Positions 6,800-14,214 of a stretch of 32,258 nt of DNA are shown here, in pieces. The notes under the pieces were generated by a model. It searched no databases, was not told the origin of the DNA, and saw only the letters and a list, made by a program, of their open reading frames with translations. The stretch comes from an uncultured Clostridia bacterium (lineage in GTDB: Bacteria; Bacillota; Clostridia; Christensenellales; CAG-138). The stretch lies in contig CALVLF010000047.1 of the NCBI GenBank assembly GCA_944336625.1, positions 1 through 32,258 of the forward strand. Direction: 5' to 3'. Made by a program: the position numbers and the translations under genes. The first letter of the stretch is position 1. Each line of letters begins with the position of its first letter.

Positions 6800-7681
6800 A
6801 TGCAACAGGCGGCCATCCTGGATATCGGCAGCAATTCCATCCGCTATGCAAAAGGCTGGGTTGAAGGGGAGCGGGTGCATATGGCCCCCAAGCAGGTGCA
6901 GACCACCCGCCTGGCAGAGGGCCTGAGCAAAAGCGGCCGCCTGGGCGAGATGCCCATGCTGCGCTCCCTCTGGGCCATCGAAGTTTTTGCCGCCGCTGCA
7001 AAGGAGGAAGGCCTGCCCCTTTATGCCTATGCTACTAATGCCGTGCGGGACAGCCAGAACCGGGAGGAATTCTGCCGCCGGGTGGAGGCCCTGGGGGTTC
7101 CCCTGGAGGTCCTCTCTGGAGAGGAGGAAGCCCGCCTGGCCATTCTGGGAGCTACGGGAGGGCAGGGGGGCCTCATCGATATCGGCGGGGGCAGTACGGA
7201 GATCATGGCCCCCGGCTGTATGCGCAGCGCGCCCATTGGCTGCGTACGGGCCTGGGAGCTGACGGGTGGCGCAAAGGATCTGGATGCCATGAAGCGGCTG
7301 GTCTTTGCCCGGTGCAAGGAGCTCTTCGAGGGCTTGGAGCCCCAGGATACGCCCTTCACCGGCGTTGGAGGCACCATTACCACCATTGCCGCCCTGATGC
7401 TGGGCCTTCCCGCTTATGATGGGCAGAAGGTAGCTGCCATGCCCATTTGCCATACGGCCCTGGATGAGCTGGTGGAATGGCTTTATGACCTGGGGAATGC
7501 AGGCCGCAACGCCCAGCCCCTTTTAAAGGGCAGGGAGAATACCATCTTGCCCGGGGCGCTGATCCTGGTGTTTCTCATGGCCCGGCTGGGCATCGGGGAG
7601 CTGCGGGTATCGGACCGGGACGGCATGGAAGGCTACCTGATGAAAAAGCTGGGGGCAGGCGCCCCGGCGGCCCATTGCTAA
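6800..7681 (+). CDS. ppx: Ppx/GppA-family phosphatase (exopolyphosphatase)
   Basis: A 293-residue member of the ASKHA superfamily that hydrolyses polyphosphate ends or the 5'-phosphate of pppGpp. Motifs seen: phosphate-1 loop LDIGSNSIR (8-16), TNAVRDSQN, VLSGEEEARL, phosphate-2 loop GLIDIGGGSTEI and GVGGTITTIAAL. The length fits the short, single-module Ppx form, which lacks the C-terminal HD region of the long enzymes. AAAGGAGG precedes the ATG. Being next to divIC is common in Firmicutes. Polyphosphate versus pppGpp preference cannot be read from the sequence. Confidence 0.92.
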   Translation: MQQAAILDIGSNSIRYAKGWVEGERVHMAPKQVQTTRLAEGLSKSGRLGEMPMLRSLWAIEVFAAAAKEEGLPLYAYATNAVRDSQNREEFCRRVEALGVPLEVLSGEEEARLAILGATGGQGGLIDIGGGSTEIMAPGCMRSAPIGCVRAWELTGGAKDLDAMKRLVFARCKELFEGLEPQDTPFTGVGGTITTIAALMLGLPAYDGQKVAAMPICHTALDELVEWLYDLGNAGRNAQPLLKGRENTILPGALILVFLMARLGIGELRVSDRDGMEGYLMKKLGAGAPAAHC

Positions 7682-7692
7682 CAATAATAGAG

Positions 7693-7735
7693 AAGCCCTA
7701 GCCCCGCGCCTGCGGCGGCGGATAGGGCTTTTTTT
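7693..7735 (+). terminator. Intrinsic terminator of ppx, overlapping the convergent gene
   Basis: AAGCCCTA (7693-7700) pairs with TAGGGCTT (7723-7730) around a GC-rich inner hairpin, followed by seven T. The hairpin DNA also encodes the last ten or so codons of the convergent Xre gene. Confidence 0.85.
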
Positions 7736-7925
7736 CATCCGTCAGCCCTGCCAGGTAGTCCATGCTGGTGCACAGGGCGCTGGCAATCCGCCGGCACTGC
7801 TCAAAGGTATAGTATCGCTGCCCCCGCTCCAGCTTAGAATAGTCGCTCTGGTCAATACCGGTTAAAAGCTGCATCTGCACCTGGGTCAGGCCCCGTTCTT
7901 TTCGTAAATCACGCAATCTGCTCAT
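7698..7925 (-). CDS. Xre-family transcriptional regulator
   Basis: A 75-residue protein with one helix-turn-helix domain: RLRDLRKERGLTQVQMQLLTG, then the recognition helix region DQSDYSKLERGQRYYT and a closing helix ending near AGLTDEKK. The Pro-rich tail PYPPPQARG is encoded by the ppx terminator. There is no Shine-Dalgarno sequence before the ATG; a CATAAT hexamer (7932-7937, minus strand) stands about where a -10 would place the transcription start on the ATG, so the mRNA may be leaderless. Three 19-bp repeats lie directly upstream and are candidate binding sites for the product. The target genes are unknown; the divergent ABC operon at 8191 is the nearest. Confidence 0.8.
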   Translation of the reverse strand: MSRLRDLRKERGLTQVQMQLLTGIDQSDYSKLERGQRYYTFEQCRRIASALCTSMDYLAGLTDEKKPYPPPQARG

Positions 7926-7933
7926 AGGATTAT

Positions 7934-8041
7934 TATGGTAGAACTGACCTATTCGAATTAGGGTAAAACTGACCTATATTAAAAAATAGCTGAATGGAAG
8001 AACAACAGCTGCCTGTTGATAATAGGGTAAAATTGACCTAT
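7934..8041. repeat. Three 19-bp repeats upstream of the Xre gene
   Basis: Copies: TATGGTAGAACTGACCTAT (7934-7952), TAGGGTAAAACTGACCTAT (7959-7977), TAGGGTAAAATTGACCTAT (8023-8041). The starts are 25 and 64 bp apart. Each copy is a partial dyad (TAGG...CCTA ends). Between copies two and three lies an inverted repeat, CAACAG (8003-8008) and CTGTTG (8013-8018). They may be operators of the adjacent regulator or, alternatively, the multiple end repeats of a lost IS21-type element, whose termini often carry related GGTCAnTTTTAC motifs. Confidence 0.75.
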
Positions 8042-8105
8042 CATGAAATGCGAAATACTTGCTTCCAGCGGGGCGGATGCCAGCCTTCCCCCTGCCGGGG
8101 CGGTG

Positions 8106-8161
8106 TTCACCCATTGTTCATTTGAGGTTTATACCCATCTGTAGTAAACTGATTGGGTGAA
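8106..8161. promoter_or_regulatory. Inverted repeat around the likely ABC-operon promoter
   Basis: TTCACCCA (8106-8113) and TGGGTGAA (8154-8161) are perfect inverted arms 40 bp apart. Between them TTGAGG (8122-8127), 17 nt and TAAACT (8145-8150) could be the promoter of the operon that begins at 8191. The promoter match is modest. Confidence 0.35.
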
Positions 8162-8190
8162 AGCATAAATACTGGCATTTGGAGGGCGAG

Positions 8191-8901
8191 ATGGAGCAAA
8201 AACCCATCATCGACGTACGCAACGTAAAAAAGGTCTATCATGTGGGCAGCGTGGATGTCCACGCCCTTCGGGGCATCGACCTGACCATTGCCCCGGGGGA
8301 GCTGTGCTGCATCATTGGCCGCAGCGGCAGCGGCAAAAGCACCCTCTTGAATATGCTGGCCGGGCTGGAGCCCGTTACCAGCGGCGAGGTAGTCATCGCC
8401 AATAAACATTTAGAACGAATGACCCAGAGCGAGCTCATCCTTTTCCGGCAGCGGCATGTCGGATTTATTTTTCAATCCTTCAATCTCATGCCCTATTATA
8501 CAGCCCTGGAAAACGTGGCCTTTCCCCTTTCCTTCCGGGGGGTGCCCCGCAAGGTGCGGCTCCGCCGGGCCAAGGAAGCGCTGAAAACCGTAGGCCTGGA
8601 AAGCCATATGAACCACAAGCCTTCCCAGATGAGCGGCGGCCAGCAGCAGCGGGTGGGCATCGCCCGGGCCCTGGTGACGGACCCGGAGATCATCTTCGCG
8701 GATGAGCCCACGGGCAACCTGGATTCCAACACCAGCGACGACGTGATGCGCTCCATCTGCGACACGGTCCGCTCCAAGAACAAAACGCTGATCATGGTTA
8801 CCCATGATCCCCATATGGCCGAATTCGCAGACAAGGTCATCAACATACTGGATGGAAAGATTATCGACATCCATTACAACGAACAACCGCAAAGCATTTA
8901 A
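8191..8901 (+). CDS. MacB/LolD-type ABC transporter ATP-binding protein
   Basis: A 236-residue cytoplasmic ATPase. Walker A GRSGSGKST, Q-loop FIFQSFNLMPYYTALENV, signature MSGGQQQRVGIARAL, Walker B IIFADEPTGNLD and the H-loop MVTHDPHMAEFAD are all intact. The close match to the MacB/LolD/FtsE branch means it probably drives a mechanotransmission-type permease and not a conventional substrate channel. The ATG at 8191 has GGAGGG five bases upstream. It is the first of three co-directional genes with the surface protein (8925) and the FtsX-like permease (10724). Confidence 0.95.
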   Translation: MEQKPIIDVRNVKKVYHVGSVDVHALRGIDLTIAPGELCCIIGRSGSGKSTLLNMLAGLEPVTSGEVVIANKHLERMTQSELILFRQRHVGFIFQSFNLMPYYTALENVAFPLSFRGVPRKVRLRRAKEALKTVGLESHMNHKPSQMSGGQQQRVGIARALVTDPEIIFADEPTGNLDSNTSDDVMRSICDTVRSKNKTLIMVTHDPHMAEFADKVINILDGKIIDIHYNEQPQSI

Positions 8902-8924
8902 AGAAAAAGATGGGGGTATTCATT

Positions 8925-10727
8925 ATGAATAGGATTGGCAGGGCCCTGGCCCTGATCTTGGCATGGAGCATGGTGCTGGGCCTGTGCGGGGTTGCGCAGG
9001 CGACGGAGGGAGAAAGTAATCTTGATGCAACGGGTATTGAAATTATAGGAGATAATAACACTAACACCTTCATAGAAGTGGGTGGCAATGTCAATATTAA
9101 TATAACTGTCAAGAACAATACTGGCGACCCGATATTGATTGATTCGGTGCACCCCGGAAAGGGTAAAGCTTTAGCTTCTTTAACTCTGGTAGGGAGTGAA
9201 GGTAGCGTTTATGTTGCTCCCGGTGCTACAGAGAATCTTACGCTTACAGGCGTTCTTAGAAATGATGCGAACGTAGGGTCCAATCCGCAAGGGATAATTT
9301 TTAACTATACGGGGAATAGCGGCGCAACATCGTACTCGACCGACAAAGACATCATTATTGTCAAACAAAGCGAACAGAAGGATGACGTCCAATCCACCCC
9401 CGACCCGGAGGCCAAGCTGCGGCTGAGCACGGTGGATGCCTGGGGGCAGCTGGTGCCGGCGCCGGAAGGGGATCATGGGGAGGCCATTACCCTGCGCATC
9501 CCCCTGCTTTGCCAGCGCAGCAGCGTATATGATATTAAGCTCACCCCCGTCCTTTCCAATGACGTGGAGAAGTTCCCCTTCGATATTGAGGCGGTGGACT
9601 ATATGCTCACCTACCCCAATACGGTCCAGCCCGGGAACATCATTGAGTTCACCTACAACCTGCGCCTGAGCGAAAAGGCTACCACCGGCGTAAAGCAGGT
9701 GGATTTCAACCTCAGCTACCGCACGGGCCGGGGCGGGGATACCTGGGGCTCCAGCGCGGGGGGCGAGCTGGAAACCAAGACCATCAGCGTATTCGTCAAC
9801 GTAAATAAGGGCCTTGCCCCCTCCAGCGGAGAGGGGGAGGGCTCCGGCTCCGCCCCCAAGCTGATCGTGGAAAGCTATTCCATCAGCTCGGATAAGATCT
9901 ATGCCGGGGAAACCTTTGACGTGACCATAACCCTGCGCAATACCTCCTCCACCGAGGATATCCAGAACCTGCAGATCGGCTTTAAGGATACGGAGGAAGT
10001 TGCCAAGCTGGTTCCGGCCAGCGGCGGCAGCAATACCCTCTATATCAATAAGATCGGCAAGGGGGATAGCATTACGGAGGTCCTCTCCCTGCAAACCGCC
10101 CCGGATACGGAGGCCAAGGCCTATACCCTCAGCCTGGAATTCGGCTATGAAGGCGCTTCGGATAACAAGGCCTATACCGCCGGGGAAACCATTGCCATCC
10201 CCATTTTGCAGAAGATCCGCGTCAAGTTTGACGAGCCTACCATCTATGATTCCGAGGCCTGGGTGGGCCAGAGCTGCGGCATGTATGTGCGGATGTACAA
10301 CATGGGCAAATCCTCCCTTTATAACTGCATGATCGACGTGGAGGGCGAAGGGCTGGAGATGGAGGAAAGCTACTTCGGCGGCAATATTGGCAGCGGCAGC
10401 ACCATGAGCGCGGATTTCTCCATCATCCCCTCTGTGGCCGGGCAGATCGAGGGGGAAGTGGTTATCACCTATGAGGATGTATATGGCGAGGCCAGCGAGG
10501 AACGCCTGCCCTTCACCCTGACGGTGAATGAAGAGATCACCTTCGATGACCCCATGATGGGCATGGATGGAATGGACGGCATGGAGGTCTATAACCCGGA
10601 TATGGAAGAGGGGGGCGGCATGCCCTGGTGGGCCATTGCCCTCATCGTACTGGCTCTGGGGGGCCTGGGGGCCGGCGGCTTTATCCTGTATAAGAAAAAG
10701 CGGGCGCGGCATCTGGAGGATCTATGA
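8925..10727 (+). CDS. Secreted, membrane-anchored surface protein of the ABC operon
   Basis: About 600 residues. It has a signal peptide (about residues 1-25, cut after GVAQA), a long extracellular region with repeated Ig-like/NPCBM-associated-type strands (for example ESYSISSDKIYAGETFDVTI and RVKFDEPTIYDSEAWVG), a Met/Asp/Gly-rich stretch (MMGMDGMDGMEVYNPDM), and one C-terminal membrane helix (GGMPWWAIALIVLALGGLGA) with a KKKRAR stop-transfer. The ATG at 8925 is preferred over 8910 because a G-rich site lies at good distance. It overlaps the permease gene by 4 bp. Related proteins sit between MacB-like ATPase and permease genes in many Firmicutes and probably act as extracellular adaptors, but the function is not proved. 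The first roughly 120 codons after the signal peptide are markedly richer in AT than the rest. Confidence 0.8.
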   Translation: MNRIGRALALILAWSMVLGLCGVAQATEGESNLDATGIEIIGDNNTNTFIEVGGNVNINITVKNNTGDPILIDSVHPGKGKALASLTLVGSEGSVYVAPGATENLTLTGVLRNDANVGSNPQGIIFNYTGNSGATSYSTDKDIIIVKQSEQKDDVQSTPDPEAKLRLSTVDAWGQLVPAPEGDHGEAITLRIPLLCQRSSVYDIKLTPVLSNDVEKFPFDIEAVDYMLTYPNTVQPGNIIEFTYNLRLSEKATTGVKQVDFNLSYRTGRGGDTWGSSAGGELETKTISVFVNVNKGLAPSSGEGEGSGSAPKLIVESYSISSDKIYAGETFDVTITLRNTSSTEDIQNLQIGFKDTEEVAKLVPASGGSNTLYINKIGKGDSITEVLSLQTAPDTEAKAYTLSLEFGYEGASDNKAYTAGETIAIPILQKIRVKFDEPTIYDSEAWVGQSCGMYVRMYNMGKSSLYNCMIDVEGEGLEMEESYFGGNIGSGSTMSADFSIIPSVAGQIEGEVVITYEDVYGEASEERLPFTLTVNEEITFDDPMMGMDGMDGMEVYNPDMEEGGGMPWWAIALIVLALGGLGAGGFILYKKKRARHLEDL

Positions 10728-12022
10728 AACTCGGAGATATGCTCCGCACGGCGTTCATGAACCTTTGGCGCCGGAAGCTGCGGGCGTTCTTAACGGTGCT
10801 GGGCATGGTCATCGGCACCAGCTCCATCGTGGTGATGGTGAGCCTGGGCGTGGGCATCCGCCAATCCACCATCGAAAGCTATGCCAGCATGGGGAGCCTG
10901 ACCAACATCACCGTCAGCTCCTGGCGCTGGGTTCCCAGCGCTGATGGCAGCAGCGGCACCAGCACGGAGAAAAAGCTGGATAAGAAGAGCGTGGAAACCT
11001 TTAAAACCATCCCCGGGGTGATAGCCGTCATGCCCCAGATTCAGACCTATGGCATGATCAAAAGCGGCAAGTGGGTGTCCGACTGTAATATTATGGGCAT
11101 CGACCAGGAGGTAGCTGCCCAGTTCGGCATCGACCTTTCCGAGGGCCGCTATCCCGCCTATAAGCGGGGGGGCAGCACCTATGAAATCGTAATGAGCCAG
11201 GATGTGCTCAACTGGTTTTACGATCCGAATACCGGCCGGCAGGCTACGGACAACGATGGGAACTCCAGGGTAACGCTGGACTCCCGCTTTCAGCTCACCT
11301 TTGATTCCCGCAATATTTACCAGAGCGGCATGGGCATTTCAGAAGGGGAGGAACCCCTGGGCAAGATGTACCGGCTGGAAGCGGTGGGCTTGGTTTCTCC
11401 CAATAATAACGAATTCTCCTGGTATTGCCTGATGGATCTGGAGGCCCTGAAAAAGCTGGCCAAGGAAAACCCCTCCATGAACCTAGATACCTCCGTTTAT
11501 AACCAGGTTCTGGTGAAATGCGCAGATACGGATGCCGTTTCCTCCGTAAAGGCTGCCATTGACGAAATGGGCTTTGGCACCAGCTCCCTGCAGGATGCGG
11601 TGGAGCAGGCGGAGCAGCAGATGCAGCAGATCCAGTACCTGCTGGGGGCCATCGGCGGCGTTTCCCTGCTGGTGGCTGCCATCGGCATTATGAATACCAT
11701 GATGATGAGCATTTACGAGCGGACCCGGGAAATCGGCATCATCAAGGTCCTGGGCTGCCGTATGGGCAATATCGCCGGGCTTTTCTTGTGCGAGGCGGCT
11801 TACATCGGCCTGTTTGGCGGCGCCCTGGGGCTGGGGGTCAGCTATGGGCTCTCCCAGGTGATCAATATGCTGGTAGGGGGCAGCGGCTTCCGCAGCGTAA
11901 TTCCCCTGTACCTAGCGGCGGGTGCCCTGGGTTTTTCCGTGCTGGTGGCCATGATCTCAGGCCTGTATCCTGCCCTCAGGGCTATGCGCCTGAGTCCCTT
12001 GACGGCCATTCGCAATGAATAG
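10724..12022 (+). CDS. MacB/FtsX-family ABC transporter permease
   Basis: A 432-residue membrane protein. It has an N-terminal amphipathic stretch and first helix (about 20-45, FLTVLGMVIGTSSIVVMVSL), a large extracellular MacB periplasmic-core-like domain (about 50-290), and three C-terminal helices (about 300-425) containing RTREIGIIKVLGCR, the conserved loop that contacts the ATPase. The start ATG shares four bases with the upstream stop (ATGA), so translation is coupled. With the ATPase at 8191 it forms a MacB-type machine likely to export or extract peptides, lipids or antibiotics, or to transmit force to the surface protein. Confidence 0.93.
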   Translation: MKLGDMLRTAFMNLWRRKLRAFLTVLGMVIGTSSIVVMVSLGVGIRQSTIESYASMGSLTNITVSSWRWVPSADGSSGTSTEKKLDKKSVETFKTIPGVIAVMPQIQTYGMIKSGKWVSDCNIMGIDQEVAAQFGIDLSEGRYPAYKRGGSTYEIVMSQDVLNWFYDPNTGRQATDNDGNSRVTLDSRFQLTFDSRNIYQSGMGISEGEEPLGKMYRLEAVGLVSPNNNEFSWYCLMDLEALKKLAKENPSMNLDTSVYNQVLVKCADTDAVSSVKAAIDEMGFGTSSLQDAVEQAEQQMQQIQYLLGAIGGVSLLVAAIGIMNTMMMSIYERTREIGIIKVLGCRMGNIAGLFLCEAAYIGLFGGALGLGVSYGLSQVINMLVGGSGFRSVIPLYLAAGALGFSVLVAMISGLYPALRAMRLSPLTAIRNE

Positions 12023-12045
12023 GGAGCCTCGGGAAGGAGCGGGCC

Positions 12046-12489
12046 GTGGAAATCCGTAAGGTTCGGGAAAATAAAAAGCAATACCTGCCCCTGCTCCTCC
12101 TGGGGGATGAACAGGAGAGCATGATCGACCGGTATTTGGAAAATGGTACGCTATATATCCTGGAGGATGGGGACGTGAAGGCGCTGTGCGTGGTGCTGGA
12201 AGTGAATGCTGGCGTCCTGGAGCTGAAGAATATCGCCGTGGAGCCCGCCTTCCAGGGCCGGGGTTATGGCAGGCAGCTGATCGAATTCCTCTGCCAAACC
12301 TATAAGGGCGCCTACGAAACCCTTCTGGTGGGGACCGGGGACAGCCCCCTGACCATCCCCTTCTATGAAAAATGCGGGTTTGTATACGCCCGCCGGGTAA
12401 AGGATTTCTTTTTGGAACATTATGACCACCCCATCTGGGAGGGGGGCAGGCAGCTGCGGGATATGGTTTACCTGCGGCGAACCCTGTAA
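12046..12489 (+). CDS. GNAT-family N-acetyltransferase
   Basis: A 147-residue protein with the GNAT fold. The acetyl-CoA site is seen as LKNIAVEPAFQGRGYGRQLI (beta-4, then Q-x-x-G-x-G and helix 3). The later strand IPFYEKCGFVYARRVKDFF is the usual FY-x-x-x-GF motif. It starts at GTG, with AAGGAG six bases upstream, 23 bases after the permease stop, so it may be read through from the ABC operon. The acceptor substrate cannot be predicted. Confidence 0.88.
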   Translation: MEIRKVRENKKQYLPLLLLGDEQESMIDRYLENGTLYILEDGDVKALCVVLEVNAGVLELKNIAVEPAFQGRGYGRQLIEFLCQTYKGAYETLLVGTGDSPLTIPFYEKCGFVYARRVKDFFLEHYDHPIWEGGRQLRDMVYLRRTL

Positions 12490-12525
12490 ATCCCCGGTGA
12501 AATCCGCCAAGAGGAGGCAGCGCCC

Positions 12526-12876
12526 ATGGAAAACGAAAAGGTCTATGCTATGCCGCTAGGGAAGGTATACCCCCTGCTTCTGAACAAGGCCCTGAAGAAG
12601 GGCCGCACCAAGGAAGAGGTGGATACGGTTATCCAATGGCTTACGGGCTATACGCCGGAGGCCCTGGCGGCTCTGGTGGAAAGCCCCATGGAGTACGGCC
12701 GGTTTTTCCAGGAGGCACCGGCCCCTAACCCCAACCGCCGCCGCATTACGGGAACGATATGCGGGGTAAGGGTGGAGGACATACAGGAGCCCCTCATGCA
12801 GGAAATCCGATATTTGGATAAGCTCATAGACGAACTGGCCAAGGGAAAACCTCTGGAAAAGGTTCTGCGGGACTAA
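12526..12876 (+). CDS. DUF2200-family protein
   Basis: A 116-residue cytoplasmic protein of a conserved family without known function. Family features seen: KVYAMPLGKVYPLLLNKALKK near the start, RTKEEVDTVIQWLTGYTPE, NPNRRRITGTICGVRVEDI and EPLMQEIRYLDKLIDELAKG. It looks like a small alpha-rich protein and resembles DNA-binding-type folds only loosely. GAGGAGG-like sequence precedes the ATG. It lies 36 bases after the acetyltransferase and is followed by a terminator, so it probably closes that transcription unit. Confidence 0.85.
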   Translation: MENEKVYAMPLGKVYPLLLNKALKKGRTKEEVDTVIQWLTGYTPEALAALVESPMEYGRFFQEAPAPNPNRRRITGTICGVRVEDIQEPLMQEIRYLDKLIDELAKGKPLEKVLRD

Positions 12877-12907
12877 CTCTGGCGGAAGAAGAATACAGGA
12901 TATAAAC

Positions 12908-12942
12908 AAGGGAAGCAGGCGCAAAAGGCAGCTTCCCTTTTT
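12908..12942 (+). terminator. Terminator after the DUF2200 gene
   Basis: AAGGGAAGC (12908-12916) and GCTTCCCTT (12931-12939) form a 9-bp stem with a 14-nt loop, ending in five T. Confidence 0.85.
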
Positions 12943-12950
12943 AGCTATGC

Positions 12951-12992
12951 TTGACAAATAGGTAAGAACTTGTATAATATGGGTAACATATT
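12951..12992 (+). promoter_or_regulatory. Promoter and operator of the MarR-flavodoxin operon
   Basis: TTGACA (12951-12956), 16 nt, TATAAT (12973-12978). A 17-bp palindrome, AATATG, 5 nt, CATATT (12976-12992), overlaps the -10 end and the start point. MarR proteins commonly repress their own operons from such sites. Confidence 0.8.
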
Positions 12993-13010
12993 CTATATAT
13001 GGAGGGATAG

Positions 13011-13496
13011 ATGAATTCGAACTTCCAAGCATATGGAAAAGGGATAGAATTTGACCATATGCCGGCACCCTTTTTCCTGGTAGGCCTGCTTAATGCTTTC
13101 AACAACCGCTTCCAGGGGGCAGGGGACCGGTTTTTTCAGGAGATCAGCTGGAAACAGTGCTTTTTGCTCAACTGCATACCCCTTTTTCGTACGGCCCCTA
13201 CCATACGGGAGCTGGGGGAGCTGGTGGGCTGCTCCCACCAGAATACCAAGCAGCTGCTGGAAAAGCTGGAAAGGGCCGGCTTTGTGGCCCTGGCCCAGGA
13301 TGGGACGGACCGGAGAAAGCGGCGGATTTACCTAACGGAAAAGGCGCAGGACTTCCGCCGGCGGTATAACGAACAAAGTGGCGCCTTTATGGAAAGGCTC
13401 TTTTCCTGCCTTGGGGAAGAAGAGCTGCAGGATACGATCAAAACTATAGCCAAACTGGATGCGCGGCTTAAAGAAATGACGGAGGAAGGGCTGTGA
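13011..13496 (+). CDS. MarR-family transcriptional regulator
   Basis: A 161-residue winged-helix repressor. Dimerisation helices flank a central DNA-binding domain: TIRELGELVGCSHQNTKQLL (helix-turn-helix), EKLERAGFVALAQD, and the wing GTDRRKRRIYLTEKA. Basic residues in the wing (DRRKRR) suit minor-groove contact. GGAGGG precedes the ATG. Its stop overlaps the GTG start of the flavodoxin gene, so the pair is one operon, and the palindrome over its promoter is the likely operator. The inducer is unknown, though the flavoprotein partner suggests redox-active or electrophilic compounds. Confidence 0.93.
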   Translation: MNSNFQAYGKGIEFDHMPAPFFLVGLLNAFNNRFQGAGDRFFQEISWKQCFLLNCIPLFRTAPTIRELGELVGCSHQNTKQLLEKLERAGFVALAQDGTDRRKRRIYLTEKAQDFRRRYNEQSGAFMERLFSCLGEEELQDTIKTIAKLDARLKEMTEEGL

Positions 13497-14011
13497 AAAC
13501 TTTGCTGGTTTACAAATCCAAAACCGGTTTTACGGAGCGATATGCGCACTGGATTGCGGAAGAAATCCACTGCGATGTTTTTCCCTATGCGAAGCGGGGC
13601 AGCATCCATTGGAAGGATTACGATACGGTAATGTTTGGAGGCGGCTTTTACGCGGGGAAGCTGGCGGGGCTAAGCTGGCTGAAGAAACAAGCTCCGTCTT
13701 TAGCAGGGAAACATGTGATCGTTTTCGCTACCGGCGCTACACCTTCGGGCACAGAAGCGGCAAAGACGGCCCTGGCCCAGAACCTGGCTGGCTTCCAAGG
13801 CGAGCTCCCCAGGGCGTTTTATTTTCAAAGCGGCCTAAATTATGAAAAAATGTCCGCTCTGGATAAAGCCATGATGAGGGTTTTCCGGGCCATGCTCAAA
13901 AGGACCGAGGGGGAAAGCCAAGCCTATGACATGGTGCGCGCTTCCTTCGACCAGAGCAGCCGGGAACAGATTCGCCCCTTGCTGCGCTATGTGGAGGAAA
14001 TCGAAGCGTAA
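13493..14011 (+). CDS. Flavodoxin-domain protein
   Basis: A 172-residue FMN-binding protein. The phosphate loop is YKSKTGFTERYA (7-18), followed by flavodoxin strands TVMFGGGFYAGKL and HVIVFATGATPSGT. It is a little longer than simple flavodoxins because of a helical C-terminal part (about 110-172) like that of the HemG-type/flavodoxin-5 group. Such proteins carry electrons or reduce quinones in the cytoplasm. It starts at GTG, overlapping the MarR stop, so its amount is tied to that regulator. Confidence 0.88.
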   Translation: MKTLLVYKSKTGFTERYAHWIAEEIHCDVFPYAKRGSIHWKDYDTVMFGGGFYAGKLAGLSWLKKQAPSLAGKHVIVFATGATPSGTEAAKTALAQNLAGFQGELPRAFYFQSGLNYEKMSALDKAMMRVFRAMLKRTEGESQAYDMVRASFDQSSREQIRPLLRYVEEIEA

Positions 14012-14037
14012 ACATATGACGCCCCTAGGATAAACAG

Positions 14038-14068
14038 AGGACGGCAATCTGCGTTCCGTCCTTTTTTA
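14038..14068 (+). terminator. Terminator of the MarR-flavodoxin operon
   Basis: AGGACGG (14038-14044) and CCGTCCT (14056-14062) with an 11-nt loop, followed by six T. Confidence 0.85.
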
Positions 14069-14160
14069 TTGCAAAGGAAGCGGGCGGATGGAAGCGAATA
14101 AACGCCAAAATATTTCCGCGCCGGCAGGGAAGGTGGCTACTTTTTCTCTTAGGAAAATAC

Positions 14161-14193
14161 AAAAAGGACGGCGCATTACATAGGGCGCCGCCC
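14161..14193 (-). terminator. Terminator of the S24 repressor gene
   Basis: On the minus strand GGGCGGCGC (14185-14193) pairs with GCGCCGTCC (14166-14174), with one G-U pair, followed by TTTTT. The plus strand also ends in a T run, so it may work both ways. Confidence 0.75.
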
Positions 14194-14214
14194 TGTTTTT
14201 TAACAGCCAGGCTA

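Noticed and set aside
7934..8041. CRISPR array
   Set aside because: Only three copies with unequal spacing, repeats too short, no cas genes; better read as operators or IS end repeats.
9180..10712. 510-codon minus-strand frame opposite the surface-protein gene
   Set aside because: Antisense shadow caused by GC-rich codon usage; the plus strand has a signal peptide, membrane anchor and coupled operon structure.
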